Origin: Juglans regia
Taxonomy: Eukaryota; Streptophyta; Magnoliopsida; Fagales; Juglandaceae
Direction: 5' to 3'
Assembly (NCBI RefSeq): GCF_001411555.2
Contig: NC_049901.1
Coordinates: 9,000,681-9,064,680, forward strand
DNA: 64,000 bases
Within the stretch, counting starts at the first letter, position 1, and every line of letters starts with the position of its first letter. Below, piece after piece: positions 22,827 through 34,450 of the stretch. Made by a program: the position numbers and the translations under genes. The notes beneath the pieces were generated by a model. That model was not told where the DNA came from. It ran no database searches and was given only the letters and a program-made list of their open reading frames with translations.

Positions 22827-24607
22827 TAGGTGGAATATTGGATTGCACTAAAATATATTTTGGGGGTCATGACATCTTTATCCCTTCGAATGACCATTAT
22901 TTTTGTAATATAACCACAAGAAATTAATCATGTCTCTCCCTTCATTCGAAATGTATGTTCTAATTCATCCCCTCATCACAATCACACTGTTAAAAAAGAA
23001 ATGTGTCCTAAAGTTTAGCAGGTAAAGTAACAACTTTGATGATTTGGTATCCATGGACCGTATGAATTCAAAAAGTAAAAAAGAAAAGAAGAAGAAAAAA
23101 AAGTGATAATCTGTATTAATGAACGCATCATGCATAATTTATTGTCTATCAAAAGCCATATTGGCAAAAGGGATACTAACAGAAGTAATATTCTTGATCC
23201 AATCCTCACATAAACAGTCAATGAAAGATAATTGAACCGAATCCTTCTCGTTTCGTGTCAAGATATTAAATTATTTGTTAACACGGACACTCTTTGCATG
23301 CAAAGATAACTGCCAAGTGTTGACCAATTAAATTCCATTTGAGAAAAAAACAAAACAAAAAAAGCAAAGAAAACCTTTATCCTTATCATGCTTGGTGTGA
23401 CAATGACCCGAACATGAAAGTTTGGCTGAATTTCATCAATTCATAAATTAAAACACGACATGCACTCATGGTAATGAACATTGTTCTATGCAATCTAGGT
23501 AGCTAGCTAGCTAGAAACCTACTAATTACTCCTCATTGGACAAAAGTGGTGTTCTGAAAGGTGGGAATATTTATCTTACGTAGGCAAGACCAACAATACA
23601 TATTTTTATTCTACCATAGCAATTTGTTGCCTTTAAAATGGCGAAAAGATCATCAACTTAGCCCTAGTCTCTAGAAAGATGATCACGAAATGAGTCACAC
23701 CTAGCATGTGGATATCTACGTCAAAAGAAGTTCCATCATAATCTATCTATATTTTGGGCGTGGGGCTTGAATAATTTCCGTGAAAAGAATTGAAATCCTT
23801 ATATAAAGTCTCCATCGATCTGTGTTGGCGTTGCAGTACAGAGTGGGTATGAATACACTCACACACACATATATATGATATATATATATATATATATATG
23901 TCAATTACGCACGCTCACACACAAACCATGCATGCACACAAAAAAAAAGGAAAGGAAAGATAGTATTTTATTTAAGTGACTATTATGAGAATGAGAAGGC
24001 AAGTTGCTCCCCTACTATTTGCTCACGGCCTAAATTTTTCCGACCGTTCAAAAAGCAACCCACGAGTGCTAATTAGCCTAATTTGATGGATCCCACTCAT
24101 TGCCTAATGCATTTGCTTTTTCAGACAACTTTTTCTCTTTTTTTTTTATTTTTTATATTTTCTTGAAAGTTTAATCCGAAATTCACATTCCCAGCCTCCA
24201 TCCAAGAGCGTGCTATCCAGCTTTTCGTCCCCAGCAAAGAAAAAACACCAATCCTTTCAGAGCGTATTCCAAACGGACCAAACACCCTTGCGAGTAGGAT
24301 GTTGATACCGCAGAGATATTATTACGTATTATTGATGCAAATCACTTCAAGGATCATTAATATGCTTTCCAACGCAGCTGTATCTCAATCAATTAGGCTG
24401 TCACCGGAAAGAAGACAACTGATATGATAGAGTGTACTTAAAAAAAAAAAAAAAAATTATCTACGTCATACAATTAAGACTAAAAAAAAAAAAAAAATTC
24501 AGCAACCTGATCAGCATCTGTGATTGACAGTTTTGAGGAGATGTTTTATATAGGACTCCCATGCATGCATACATACATAAATGTATATATATATATATAT
24601 ATATATA
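22827..24607. other. Intergenic DNA with microsatellites, no gene seen
   Basis: No supportable gene. (CA)n/(TA)n runs occur at about 23859-23899, and a (TA)n run at 24583-24608 borders the Helitron B 3' end. There are also poly(A) tracts at 24439-24455 and 24482-24497. Confidence 0.55.
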
Positions 24608-25303
24608 TTACCAGTAATAAACGTGTAAAGCTCGTTTCGAATATTAAAATAATTTAATATATAAAATTATTATTTATTTATATTCATTATTTATTATGAA
24701 ATTTAAATTATATTAAAAATTTAAATTAATTAGATAATTTTTTTCATTTAAATATAATAAAATTTCATCATTTATTTAATGATAAAAAATTAATATTTTA
24801 TAAATTAAAGTTAATTTTTAGTGTATGATATAATATTATTCTCTTAAAAATATTCAGTAAAATTTTATCTTTTATTTAATGATGAAAAATTAATATTTTA
24901 TAAATTGAAGTTAATTTTAGATGTATAATAGAATATTTATATTTTAATTATCTATTTTATGTTAGTTTCAATCAATATTTAAACTTCTACCGTTAGATAA
25001 AATCTGAATATTAAAGATGAACGGTTGTAATTTAAAATCTAAAAACTAATATTCTTTCCCACTTTTCATTTCTCCCTCTCTCATTTCTCACGCACAATTG
25101 TGATATTACGTCGCACACTGGCATTCACACGGACGAACTCAAAAAAAAAAAAAGCCAAACAAACATTAAAAAAAAAAAGCCTCTTTATTGATAAACAGTA
25201 ATGAACAGTAATAAAATATACAAAAAGTTTTTTTATTGTTCATTACTATTGATGAACAATAATAAACAATAATAAAGATAGTCTTTTTTAAGTTATAAGA
25301 AGA
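24608..25303 (-). mobile_element. Non-autonomous Helitron B
   Basis: Read on the minus strand, it starts A|TCTTCTTATAACTTAAAAAA at 25303 and ends ..ACTGGTAA|T at 24608. The terminal CTAA motif has a C-to-G change relative to copies A and C. The start matches Helitron C (TCTTCTTATACTTAAAAA) and more loosely Helitron A. The interior contains the ATGAACAGTAAT repeats seen at the start of A. It also has two tandem copies of the AT block with a perfect hairpin (TTCATCATT..AATGATGAA type) seen in A and C. It is 696 bp long and has no coding capacity. Confidence 0.65.
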
Positions 25304-25816
25304 TATGATTACAGAAATGTTTTGTCTCCCATTCGGAGTCTAACTAATATTTTCAATAAGATTTTATTTATTTTTTATTTAATGATTAAAAAATACTTAT
25401 TTTTTAACGATGTTATAATTTTTTGTTTAAATATTTATAATGATTAAAAAATACATTAAAAAAATATAAAAAAATTAAAATACATTATTCGATGACCCTA
25501 CACATATTTTCGGTGACTTTAACACCGCTGATATGATAAAGCTAGAAATTATACCGACGGGACAGCAATCAGTACGTCACTTTCATTTGATAAAGAAGAT
25601 AGGAGAGAGGTGGTCATATATCATGCGGATGATTAATCAGCTAATAGCAGTATATGATGGTCATTAGCTAGGTACGTTGAATGGATTTAATTAGTTTTAA
25701 TTTTGAATTTTGTTGCAGTTAATGTGAACTTTCGATAAATCATGATCAAATCTTGATCGAGTTTTCAGTTTGTGGGGGTTTCGTGTTTTCTCTGAACAGA
25801 GTTTCATATTGCAATG
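25304..25816. other. AT-rich flank with dispersed repeat, no gene seen
   Basis: Region 25360-25510 matches the AT-rich dispersed repeat family described at 1946-2131 (core TTTAATGATTAAAAAATACTTATTTTTTAACGAT-like). The rest is unremarkable. Confidence 0.4.
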
Positions 25817-28150
25817 TTATTAATTAAGTGTTGTAAAATGTTATACAAAGCACACATACAAACAATGGTAAATGAAGTAAAAATAACATAATCAAGCACA
25901 CGATACATAATATACGTGATTCGATAAATTATGTACATCAAAGAGCTGTAGAAATTTTATTAATCAGAGGATATTAAAATTATTTAATCTCAACTCACAC
26001 TCTTTAAGACTTTTTGCTCTCTCACATAATATGCACTTACTAGTAGGGGTGTAAATTCAAACCAAAAAATCGGTCTGGACCGAATCGGTTTTATCAGTTT
26101 TAAAACGGTCCGGTCCGAGACCGATTCTTAAAATGTGAAAACAGGCCGGTCCAGTTCCGGTTTTAGGATTTTTCAGACCGGACCGGTTGATAAAAAAATA
26201 TATAAAAAATAAGTTTTATATATAATGTATAATTATAAATTTTTATGTAAACTTTTTATATATAATTATATATTCATATATGAAATAATTTCATATTATA
26301 ATTTATAAATTATTACATAAAATATTAATACTAATATATAAGTTTATAACTAATATTAATAGTCTAATATAGACTATAGACTATAGTTATACTTATAATT
26401 AATACTAAAAGTTTTACTAAAAGTTTATAACTAATACTAATATTAAATATATATTTTATAACTAACACTAATATATAACTATACTAATAGTCTAATATTA
26501 ATACTATTATATAGTCTAATATATTATTTAACTATACTAAATCACTAAAAGTTTATAACTAATACTAATATATTATTTATAACTTATACTAATATATAAC
26601 TATACTAATAGGCTAATATTAATACTATTATTAATACTATTATATAGTCTAATATATTATATAGCTATATTAATATACAAGTCTATAACTATTTAACCAA
26701 TAGTCTCATACTAATAGTTTAATATAGATTATAGTTATAGTTATACTAATATATTTATACTAAATCACTATAACTAATACTAATATATAACTATACTAAT
26801 AGGCTAATATTAATACTATTAGACTATAGTATATTAAATGTATTACAAATATATATATTATATAGTCTAATATATAATATATTTGACTATAGTATATTAA
26901 ATGTATTACAAATATATATCAATTTTAATTATCATTTAAAAAAAAAACACATTGGAAATAATCAAATATTAATTAAATAGAAAACGCCAAACGGCGCCGT
27001 TTTCCCAACAACTAAATCCTAAAATTGTCTGTCTCTAAGTTTCTGCCTCTCGGCTCTCACTTCTCAGACTACTGCTATTGCTCTCGCCTCTCACTCTCTC
27101 GTGCGCTCACTCTCTCGTCTCTGACTCTCTGCCTCCACCTCGGTTCAGTGACTCAGTCCCTCATCTCTCGCTTTCTACTCTCTCGTCTCTCACTCTCAAC
27201 TCTCTCGTCTCTCACTTTCTCACTCTCAACTCTCTCGTCTCTCAACTCTCCCGTCTCTCACTTTCTCGTCTCTTAACTCTCTCGTCTGTCGTCTCTCACT
27301 CTCTCTTCTCTCAACTCTCTCGGCCCTTGTCTCTATGACGAGTCTGCCCCCTCAACGGTAAGTTTTTTTTTTTTTTTTGAAATTACATACTAGGATTTTG
27401 TGATTGGGTTTTGTGGTATTGGGATTTTTGTGAATATGTGATTGGGTTTTCAATTTTGTGATATTAGGATTTTTGAATCCGAAATTTAGGATTTTTTGTG
27501 ATTATGTTTATTATTGTGTTTGTGATTTTAAAGTTTAGTGATTGGGCTTGTGAAATTACTTTGAAATTATGATAAATGATATTTGTGATGTTAGGGTTTT
27601 TTAAATTCGAAGTTTACTTTGATTGAGTATTGTGATTGGGTTTGTGAAATTACATTGATAGGGTTTTGTAATGTTTTTACTTGAATAACATCTGTGTAGT
27701 GTGGCCTGAAATTAATGTTTATTTTTATTACTACAGAATCACATATGAATCCTTATTGAAGTAAAACAGATTTTTTTAGTAAAAGTTGAAACATATTTTT
27801 TTAATAAAAGTATAAAACAAATTTTTTTAAATCAATTTTTTTTTTTATAAATAAATTTTTAATGACAAACTGTGAATCTTAAATTTTAAAAAAACTAGAA
27901 AAACGGACCGGATCGAAAACTGGTTAAACCAGAAGTAACGGTTTAGGAGGGTAACCTGTGCGTAATCGATTTTGAAAAATACAAAACTGGTACATACCGG
28001 TTCGGTCCTAAATTTTGTCCAAAACCGGACCGGTTACACCCCTACTCACTAGACAATTATTCTCTACAGAATCAACGATCCAATCTTATAATCAAACTCA
28101 ATCTCTACAGAAGACAGTTGATTTGCGATCGTATCGAATTCATTCAAGTG
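25817..28150 (-). mobile_element. Minus-strand copia LTR, interrupted by a hAT element
   Basis: 25826-26035 is similar to 28553-28770 on the other side of a gag fragment, including GTGTTGTAAAATGTTATACAA, ATATACGTGATTCG and CTCAACTCACACTCTTTAAG-like words. These are the two LTRs of one minus-strand copia element with most of its interior missing. The LTR at this end is split at 26043/28045 by a 2.0-kb hAT element and resumes CTCACTAGACAATTATTCTC after it. A third related LTR-like stretch lies at 33907-34410. Confidence 0.65.
26044..28044. mobile_element. hAT non-autonomous element, 2.0 kb
   Basis: The left end is TAGGGGTGTAAATTC and the complement of the right end is TAGGGGTGTAACCGG, a typical hAT terminal inverted repeat. 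Flanks CTTACTAG (26036-26043) and CTCACTAG (28045-28052) form an 8-bp target duplication with one mismatch. Subterminal GGTCCGGACCG-like repeats are present at both ends. Internally there is a degenerate AT minisatellite (26220-26940) and then GGCGCCGTTTT. A CT-rich leader follows (27020-27330), with an ATG at 27335 that runs eight codons into a strong donor, CAACG|GTAAGT (27357/27358). T/G-rich intron-like sequence comes next. No transposase domain can be seen. The insertion lies within a copia LTR. Confidence 0.82.
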
Positions 28151-28502
28151 TTGGGCTACAGACATACCTTCCAACATATTCAGATTGAACAATTTCTTCA
28201 ATCAAGTGCAACTTATTGTTCGCAGACGATTTTTCATACATACCTGACAAAGTCGCCATGAGATCCACCGTGATTCTCTTCTTACTGACATTGTGTGTCA
28301 CTGTTCTGGACAACATCAACCAAATAACCCCTAGAACATGTCGATCTAACGGGGTCCACTTAGCATCATCCATACTCTCCGGCTTCTTTTTCAACAATGG
28401 AAGGTGTAGCCTCTTCCCATAAAGATAATCATCGTTCTACATCTTCCAGTACCCAAAATCAGTGACGTCGAACTTCTCGATCTCGTCTGCTTTCATTTGA
28501 TC
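28075..28502 (-). pseudogene. Copia gag fragment (minus strand)
   Basis: On the minus strand the sequence begins MKADEIEKFDVTDFGYWKM, then an in-frame TAG. It continues with the UBN2-type Gag core: DDAKWTPLDRHVLGVIW, LMATLSGMYEKSSANNKL. After a frame change it reads MSVAQHLNEFDTIANQL. The primer-binding site TGGTATCAAGAGC (minus strand, about 28534-28546) and the end of the LTR lie just upstream. Gag continues only to about 28075 and then joins directly to the 3' LTR, so protease, integrase and RT are deleted. The order identifies a truncated Ty1/copia element. It is not functional. Confidence 0.78.
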
Positions 28503-28552
28503 TCAAGACATCATTCTCTTTCAGATCCGACCTTAGCTCTTGATACCAGTTG

Positions 28553-28888
28553 TTGTGAAATGTTGTGCAAAACACACATACCAACGATGACAAATAAAGT
28601 AAAAGCAATACAATCAAACACATGACGCACAATATACGTGATTCGGCAAATTATTTACTTTCACAGAGTTGTAAAAATCTGATTAACCAGATGAGATTAC
28701 AATCACTCAATCTCAACTCACACTCTCTAGAACTTTTTGCTCTCTCACACAATATGTACTCACTAAATAATTGTTTTCTCTCAAAATATGCTCTAGGTCG
28801 TACAAAACAAGTCTGCTATGATATATTTATAGCAAATGACTCTGGAAACCTTAATTTGGCAAAATCTGCGTTATTCGCTCGAGCGGAG
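28553..28888 (-). repeat. 5' LTR (minus-strand sense) of the truncated copia element
   Basis: The stretch starts TGTTGTGAAATGTTGTGC and is adjacent to the primer-binding site at 28534-28546. It is similar to 25826-26035. The distal end (GTTATTCGCTCGAGCGGAG) is interrupted by the plus-strand copia element starting about 28889; the family relative at 34165 continues past the equivalent point. This indicates that the plus-strand element inserted into this LTR. Confidence 0.6.
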
Positions 28889-29160
28889 TGTCAAGCATGC
28901 ATCAAATATCAGTTGAAGAAATCAAATCAGTTCAGCAACAATGCAGCAAACAAATCACCTCCGAATTTTTCTCATTCTGTTTTTTATTAAAACAACAGAT
29001 TAATGTTAGCTGTAAATTCTTTATTTGTACTCCTTGATTTTCTATAGTTTGTTATATGTAATACTCTATAAATACGTTGAATGAAAAGCACATGGTAAGT
29101 AAGCCAAACAGTTCAAACACTTTCAGTCTTTCTTATTCTCCTCTGTTTATTTGTCTTACA
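28889..29160 (+). repeat. 5' LTR of the plus-strand copia element
   Basis: 272 bp, TGTCAAGCATGC..TTGTCTTACA. From about 28914 on it is nearly identical to the 3' LTR (33376-33750). A TATA-like CTCTATAAATACG lies at about 29064-29076 in both LTRs. The 3' LTR is about 100 bp longer near its start because of a partial internal duplication. Immediately downstream is the primer-binding site TGGTATCAGTTGG (29161-29173). The left border is uncertain by a few bases because it lies in an older LTR. Confidence 0.8.
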
Positions 29161-29221
29161 TGGTATCAGTTGGTGAAAAGGCACACGCCTGATCCTAACA
29201 CACGCTTCCACTTTCCAAACA

Positions 29222-30161
29222 ATGGCCTCCAACACAAATGCCCCACTTCCCCAGCCTACTGTTCAAGCTAATGCCTAACCTGTTTCCCAAAAATTGGTTG
29301 GCCCCAACTATTTGCCTTGGAGCGTCCAATTCATAGTCTTTCTCAGGAGTCATGATCTTGCTGATCTTGTGGATGGAAATGCATCTCCTCCATCAACAAC
29401 TATTTCTGATGGGACTACTAACCCAGCTTACACCAGTGTGATTAAATAAAGACACATGTGTTCTAAGTTAGCTATTAGCTTTTATTACAGAGAAGCTAGT
29501 CTCTACTGTTTATGGACTGAAGACCTCGAAACAAGTGTGGGATGCTCTTCACACTCGGTTTTCATCTACTTCAAGGTCTAGTATTGCTCTGTTAAAAAGA
29601 CAGCTTCAGACCATTACTCAAGGCAATCGACCTTGTAGTGAATTTATGGAGGAAGCCAAAAATCTGGTTGATCAACTAGCAGCAGCAGGAAAGGCTACAG
29701 ATGATCAAGATTTGATTAGCTTTCTCTTGGGAGGACTTTGGCCAGTTTTCACACCCTTCATCACCTCATTCAATTTTGCATGTCGAGATAGAGATTTGTC
29801 TTTCGATGACTTCCAAGCTGAACTCTTAAGCTTTGAGACTCTCATTGATGCACAAAACAACTCAGCTCCTAATCAACACTATGCCTTTGCAGCAAACCAA
29901 AAAGGGAGAACACCATTTCTCTCAAGGAAGACAAAGCAACAACTGCCAACTCCAAAGCCACAATCATCTAATCATCCAAATAAAGGCAATCATTTTCCTC
30001 CTCCTACTCGAACCAATGACAGGCCAACCTGTCAAATTTGTGGTAAGAGAGGACATATTGCCCTTGATTGCTACCATCATTTTGACTTCTCTTTTCAGGG
30101 ACGATTGCCACCTGCTGATCTTGCTGCAATGGCTGCTGAAACAAATAATTCGTATGACTAG
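29222..30161 (+). pseudogene. Ty1/copia gag, disrupted
   Basis: Starts MASNTNAPLPQPTVQANA and then stops at TAA (29276), after which Gag resumes (QKLVGPNYLPWSVQF). A frame change before 29535 leads to the longest open part (208 codons). That part carries the UBN2/Gag region (WDALHTRFSSTSRSS, LGGLWPVFTPFI) and a CCHC zinc knuckle, CQICGKRGHIALDC. The frame then ends at TAG 30159-30161, where this family normally has Trp just before the protease. Gag forms the particle that packages element RNA. This copy is inactive through stops and a shift. Confidence 0.88.
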
Positions 30162-31493
30162 AATGTATGGTATGCAAATAGTGGAGCCAATGCTCATATC
30201 ACCGCCAATGCAGCAAATTTAACAAACCAAGCGTCCTACGAGGGTTATGATACTGTCCAAGTTGGCAATGGCTCAAGTTTAATTACCAAAAATACTGGGA
30301 ATTCAACTCTAAACTTTGATCATACCTCTTTCACACTCAGAAATATTCTTCATTGTCCAAATGCCTCTGCCAATCTTTTTTCCATCAATCAACTATGCTT
30401 AGACAATGATTGTTACTTTGTGCTAACTGGTACTGATTTTTGTGTAAATGACAACAAGACGGATCGCATCCTGCTTCAAGGTCTGTTTGAAAACGGACTT
30501 TATCCATTTGTTGGACACAAGAACTCATCAAATAAAATGCGTTGCTTCACTGCAAAACTAGGAATAAAAACATCTTTGGAAAATTGGCATAATCGCCTTG
30601 GGCATCCTGCCAAGTCTACCTTAGATAGTTTACGCAATTACTTGCCTCTTTCTGAAGCCTTCAATAAATTTGATTTTGGCCATTCTTGTCAATTAGGCAA
30701 AGCCACCAAACTGCCCTTTGTTGATTCTACCCGAAACACTACAAAGCCTTTGCAGTTTGTTCACACCAATGTTTGGGTATCTCCAATAATTTCAATTGGT
30801 AGTTGTCGCTACTATGTTATTTTTGTCGATGATTTTAGTAGGTTTACATGGATGTATCCCATGCGTTTTAAGTCTGATGTCTTTATTATTTTTCAACAAT
30901 ATAAAGCTCTTGTGGAAAATTTGTTCTCTTCTAAAATTCAACAACTACAATCTGACAATAGAGGAGAATATCTTTCCAATGATTTCAAATCCTTTTTAAC
31001 AAAACATGGGATATACCATAGATTAACCTGCCCCTACACTTCTCAGCAAAATGGAATTGCAAAAAGAAAACATCGACACATTCAAGAAATTGGTTTAACA
31101 TTATTAGCTAAAGCACAACTACCAAATAAATATTGGACTAATGCCTTTCTTACATCAGTTTTTCTCATCAATCGGCTTCCAACAAAAGTCCTCCATAATC
31201 TATCTCCTTACTTCATGCTTCATAAAAAAATGTCATCCAATACTTCACTAAGAACATTCGGTTGTTCATGCTACCCTTACTTGCGACCATATGAAAATAA
31301 CAAGCTCTCCTTTCAAAGCAAACAATGTCTCTTTCTCGGGTATGCAACTCAACACAAGGGGTATAGGTGCTTAGATTTGGACTCCGGCAAAATTTATATT
31401 TTGAGGCACATAGTGTTTGATGAGAACTCATTTCTAGCAAAAGATAAAAGCTGCATTTCATCAGACCAAGACAGCAGGATATCGACAGGTTAG
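30162..31493 (+). pseudogene. Ty1/copia protease and integrase, inactive
   Basis: The protease region begins NVWYANSGANAHIT; the catalytic Asp of the D-S-G triad is Asn (30177-30179). It is followed by the GAG-pre-integrase zinc-binding segment (WHNRLGHP; the first Cys of the C-x2-C pair is missing in FGHSCQLGK). The integrase core comes next. Its DDE residues are altered: the first Asp is Asn (30768-30770, HTNVW), the second Asp is retained (QSDN), and the Glu is Lys (31062-31064). The frame is otherwise open for over 350 codons, through the C-terminal GYATQHKGYRCLD segment. Integrase would insert the cDNA. With two catalytic residues changed, the protein could not act. Confidence 0.88.
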
Positions 31494-33425
31494 TTTCCTA
31501 TCTCACATTCCATTCCACTCACTTTTCCAAGTTCAAATTCACTTGATCCTGCTTGTGACAGCAATACATCATCCAAACCATATCCTACCTCAACCTTGAA
31601 TGATAATGATTTTGTACCTTTGTTTGTGAACCCATCAGAGACCAATCTAGACACTATCTCTTCTCACAAACATACCACTCCCGACCCACAAATATCTCAA
31701 CTCGAGCAACCTGAAAGAAAAATCATCACTTGGTCCAAAACAGGGAATTCAAAACCAAAAGAATTTCCTGGATTCAAAATGTTTTATTCCACTCGTCATC
31801 CTTTTCGTTGTTTGACTAGTATTTTAACAGAATCTGATCCAACTTGCTATACACAAGCAGTAACAAAACTTGAGTGGAGACAAGCTATGGGGTGTGAATT
31901 TGATGCTTTGATGGAAAATGGGACGTGGTCTCTCTGTCCAAGACCACATGGCAAACATGTAGTGACGAATAAATGAGTTTTCAAAATTAAAAGACACATG
32001 GATGGTAGCATTGAATGCTACAAAGCAAGGCTTGTGGCAAAGGGGCTTTGATCAAAAATCTGGAATTGATTACTTTGATACATTTTCTCCAGTAGTTAAA
32101 CCAACTACAGTTAGATTGGTTTTATCAATTGCAGTTCAATTCCATTGGCCCATAAGACAATTAGATGTCTCTAATGCATTCTTACATGGCATCCTTGATG
32201 AAGAGGTATATATGGAATAACCTCAAGGCTTCATTGATGAGAGTCAACCTGATCTTGTATTCGACTTCATAAGTCTCTCAACGGCCTCAAACAAGCTCCA
32301 AGAACTTGGTTTCGGAGGTTATCTCAACAATTATTAGAACTTGGTTTTGAGGAATCAAAGGTTGATTATTCATTGTTTACACTATGCACTAACACATTAA
32401 AAATTATTGTGTTAGTATACGTAGATGACATTATCGTCACTGGAACAAGCAATTCTGCCATTATGTCTTTTATTGACAGCTTGAAAGTAAAATTCCATAT
32501 AAGAGATCTTGGACAGTTAAGTTATTTTCTTGGAATTGAAGCCCAACGTAACAATGAAGGTCTTCATCTTAGGCAAGCCAAATACATCTCAGATCTTCTT
32601 GACAGCACAAAAATGCAAGGAGTAAAGCCACTCACATGTCCAACAACTTCGGGAATGAAGTTATCTTCGCATGATGGCAAACTTCTATCAGACCCTACTG
32701 AATATAGGCGTGTGGTGGGAGCCTTACAATATTGCACCATTTCACGTCCTAATATTTCATATGCAGTAAATCAGTTATGCCAATTTATGCATAATCCACA
32801 AGATTCTCATTGGATGGCCATAAAAAGAGTGCTTCGATATTTAAAAGGCACAGTGGATTATGGACTGTTTTATGCACCATCTACGGTTGACATTCATGTT
32901 TCCTGTGACTCGGATTGGGCTGGTAACCCAAATGATAAAAGAAGCACAAGTGGATTTAGTATTTTCCTCGGGCAAAATTTAATATCATGGTGCTCCAAGA
33001 AACAAGGAGTTGTCTCCCGTTCAAGTACGAAAGCAGAATACAGAAGTATGGCTTTAGCCATAGCTAAAGCTTACTGGATAAGAATGTTAATGAAGGAGTT
33101 CCAACTATATCTCCACTCACCTCCAATCATCTGGTGTGACAACATAGGCGCATTAGCATTAGCTTCAAATCCTGTCTTTCATGCTAAAACCAAACATCTG
33201 GAAATTGACTATCATTTCATTAGAGAAAAGGTAGTTAATAAAGATATTTTGGTTAAGCATATCTCAACAAAAGACCAGTTAGCATATATATTTACCAAAG
33301 GACAAACAACAGCCCGTTTTCAATTTTTAAGGTCCAAACTCATGGTTCGTCAACTCTCCATCAGTTTGCAGGGGGTGTTAGAGCATGCAATGACTCATGC
33401 AAAGACTCAATCAAATATCAGTTGA
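31494..33425 (+). pseudogene. Ty1/copia reverse transcriptase and RNase H, disrupted
   Basis: Reads through the connection region (EWRQAMGCEFDALMENGTW) to a TGA at 31974-31976 in place of the usual Trp. It continues in frame ([10 protein letters not shown]), then a one-base insertion near 32040. Next comes [18 protein letters not shown], a TAA at 32218-32220, and a further frame change near 32262. The RT catalytic box YVDDIIVTG is intact (about 32418-32444). RNase H follows (CDSDWAGNPNDKRSTSGFS, RSSTKAEYRSMA, WCDNIGALALASNP). It ends shortly before the polypurine tract GCAGGGGG and the 3' LTR. The sequence style resembles the Ale/Retrofit lineage, which is tentative. Confidence 0.88.
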
Positions 33426-33750
33426 GAGAATCAAGGGAGAACTTGAAGGAATCAAATCAGCTCAGCAACAGTGCAGCAAACAATGACTCAGTCGAATATC
33501 AGTAGAAGAAATCAAATCAGTTCAGCAAAAATGCAGCAAACAAATCACCTCCGAATTTTTCTCATTCTGTTTTTTATTAAAACAACATATTAATGTTAGC
33601 TGTAAATTCTTTATTTGTACTCCTTGATTTTCTATAGTTTGGTACATGTAATACTCTATAAATACGTTGAATGAAAAGCAAATGGTAAGTAAGCCAAACA
33701 GTTCAAACACTTTTAGTCTTTCCTATTCTCCTCTGTTTATTTGTCTTACA
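33376..33750 (+). repeat. 3' LTR of the plus-strand copia element
   Basis: TGTTAGAGCATGC..TTGTCTTACA, 375 bp, preceded by the polypurine tract GCAGGGGG. The distal 240 bp is nearly identical to the 5' LTR. The first part contains two copies of an AATATCAGT..GAATCAAATCAG-CTCAGCA-like unit, whereas the 5' LTR has one. Together with only a handful of substitutions between the LTRs, this suggests fairly recent insertion despite the dead coding region. No matching 5-bp target duplication was found (CGGAG left, GAAAC right). Confidence 0.82.
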
Positions 33751-33870
33751 GAAACTAGGACTATATTTCTTTTGCTAAGCTCGAGGGGATTCAACCCCCT
33801 ATCAATCTGATCATACTCTAATACAAAATGATCCTGAATGTTATTTAGCCTAAGGTCACTAACATCTATG

Positions 33871-33906
<36 letters not shown>
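33751..33906. repeat. Short flank with (TA)16 microsatellite
   Basis: About 120 bp of unassigned sequence followed by an uninterrupted TA run from about 33875, which abuts the LTR-like repeat at 33907. Confidence 0.7.
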
Positions 33907-33912
<6 letters not shown>

Positions 33913-34410
33913 GAAAACACCGCACCCACATACAACGATAACGAGATATGCAGTAAAATAAATATAGAAATATAAGAATCAAGTACGCACAAACAACACA
34001 TATAATTTAACGTGGTTCAGCAACGTGCCTACGTCTACAAAGCTGTATAGGATTTTATTGTACTAAGTAATCACAAAATACACTACGGGGCCAAATTTCA
34101 CTATTCAAAACCTTTATAACTCATTAAATACATATTTATAGAGTCACGCGGTGAAAATCTTAATTTTCACTTTTCAGCATTATTCGCTCTAGTGAAGTGT
34201 CGAGCGCACCTCGACGACTGAGTTTCACGCAAGCTACCTATCACGCGAACACCGAGCGAACTTTTTGCTTAGCATTGTCAGAGTCAAAACAGTGCCAAAG
34301 ATCCACCCCATGGCTCAAGCCTCCTTGAAAATCTACTAAAAAATCATAACACATCGTTGTCGTTTTTAAGAATCAAATCGAACCGACACATCAACAAATC
34401 AGACTCCACA
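33907..34410 (-). repeat. LTR-like repeat related to the minus-strand copia LTR
   Basis: Begins TGTTGTGAAAACACC and shares AACGTGGTTCAGCAA, a tRNA-distal TATTCGCTCTAGTGAAGTGTCG segment and general layout with 28553-28888. It ends near GACTCCACA. No internal retrotransposon sequence adjoins it, so it may be a solo LTR. No 5-bp duplication is evident. Confidence 0.45.
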
Positions 34411-34419
34411 TATCCAATA

Positions 34420-34450
<31 letters not shown>

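Noticed and set aside
28622..28990. 122-codon plus-strand frame
   Set aside because: It runs across a minus-strand copia LTR into the 5' LTR of the plus-strand copia element, so it is not a gene.
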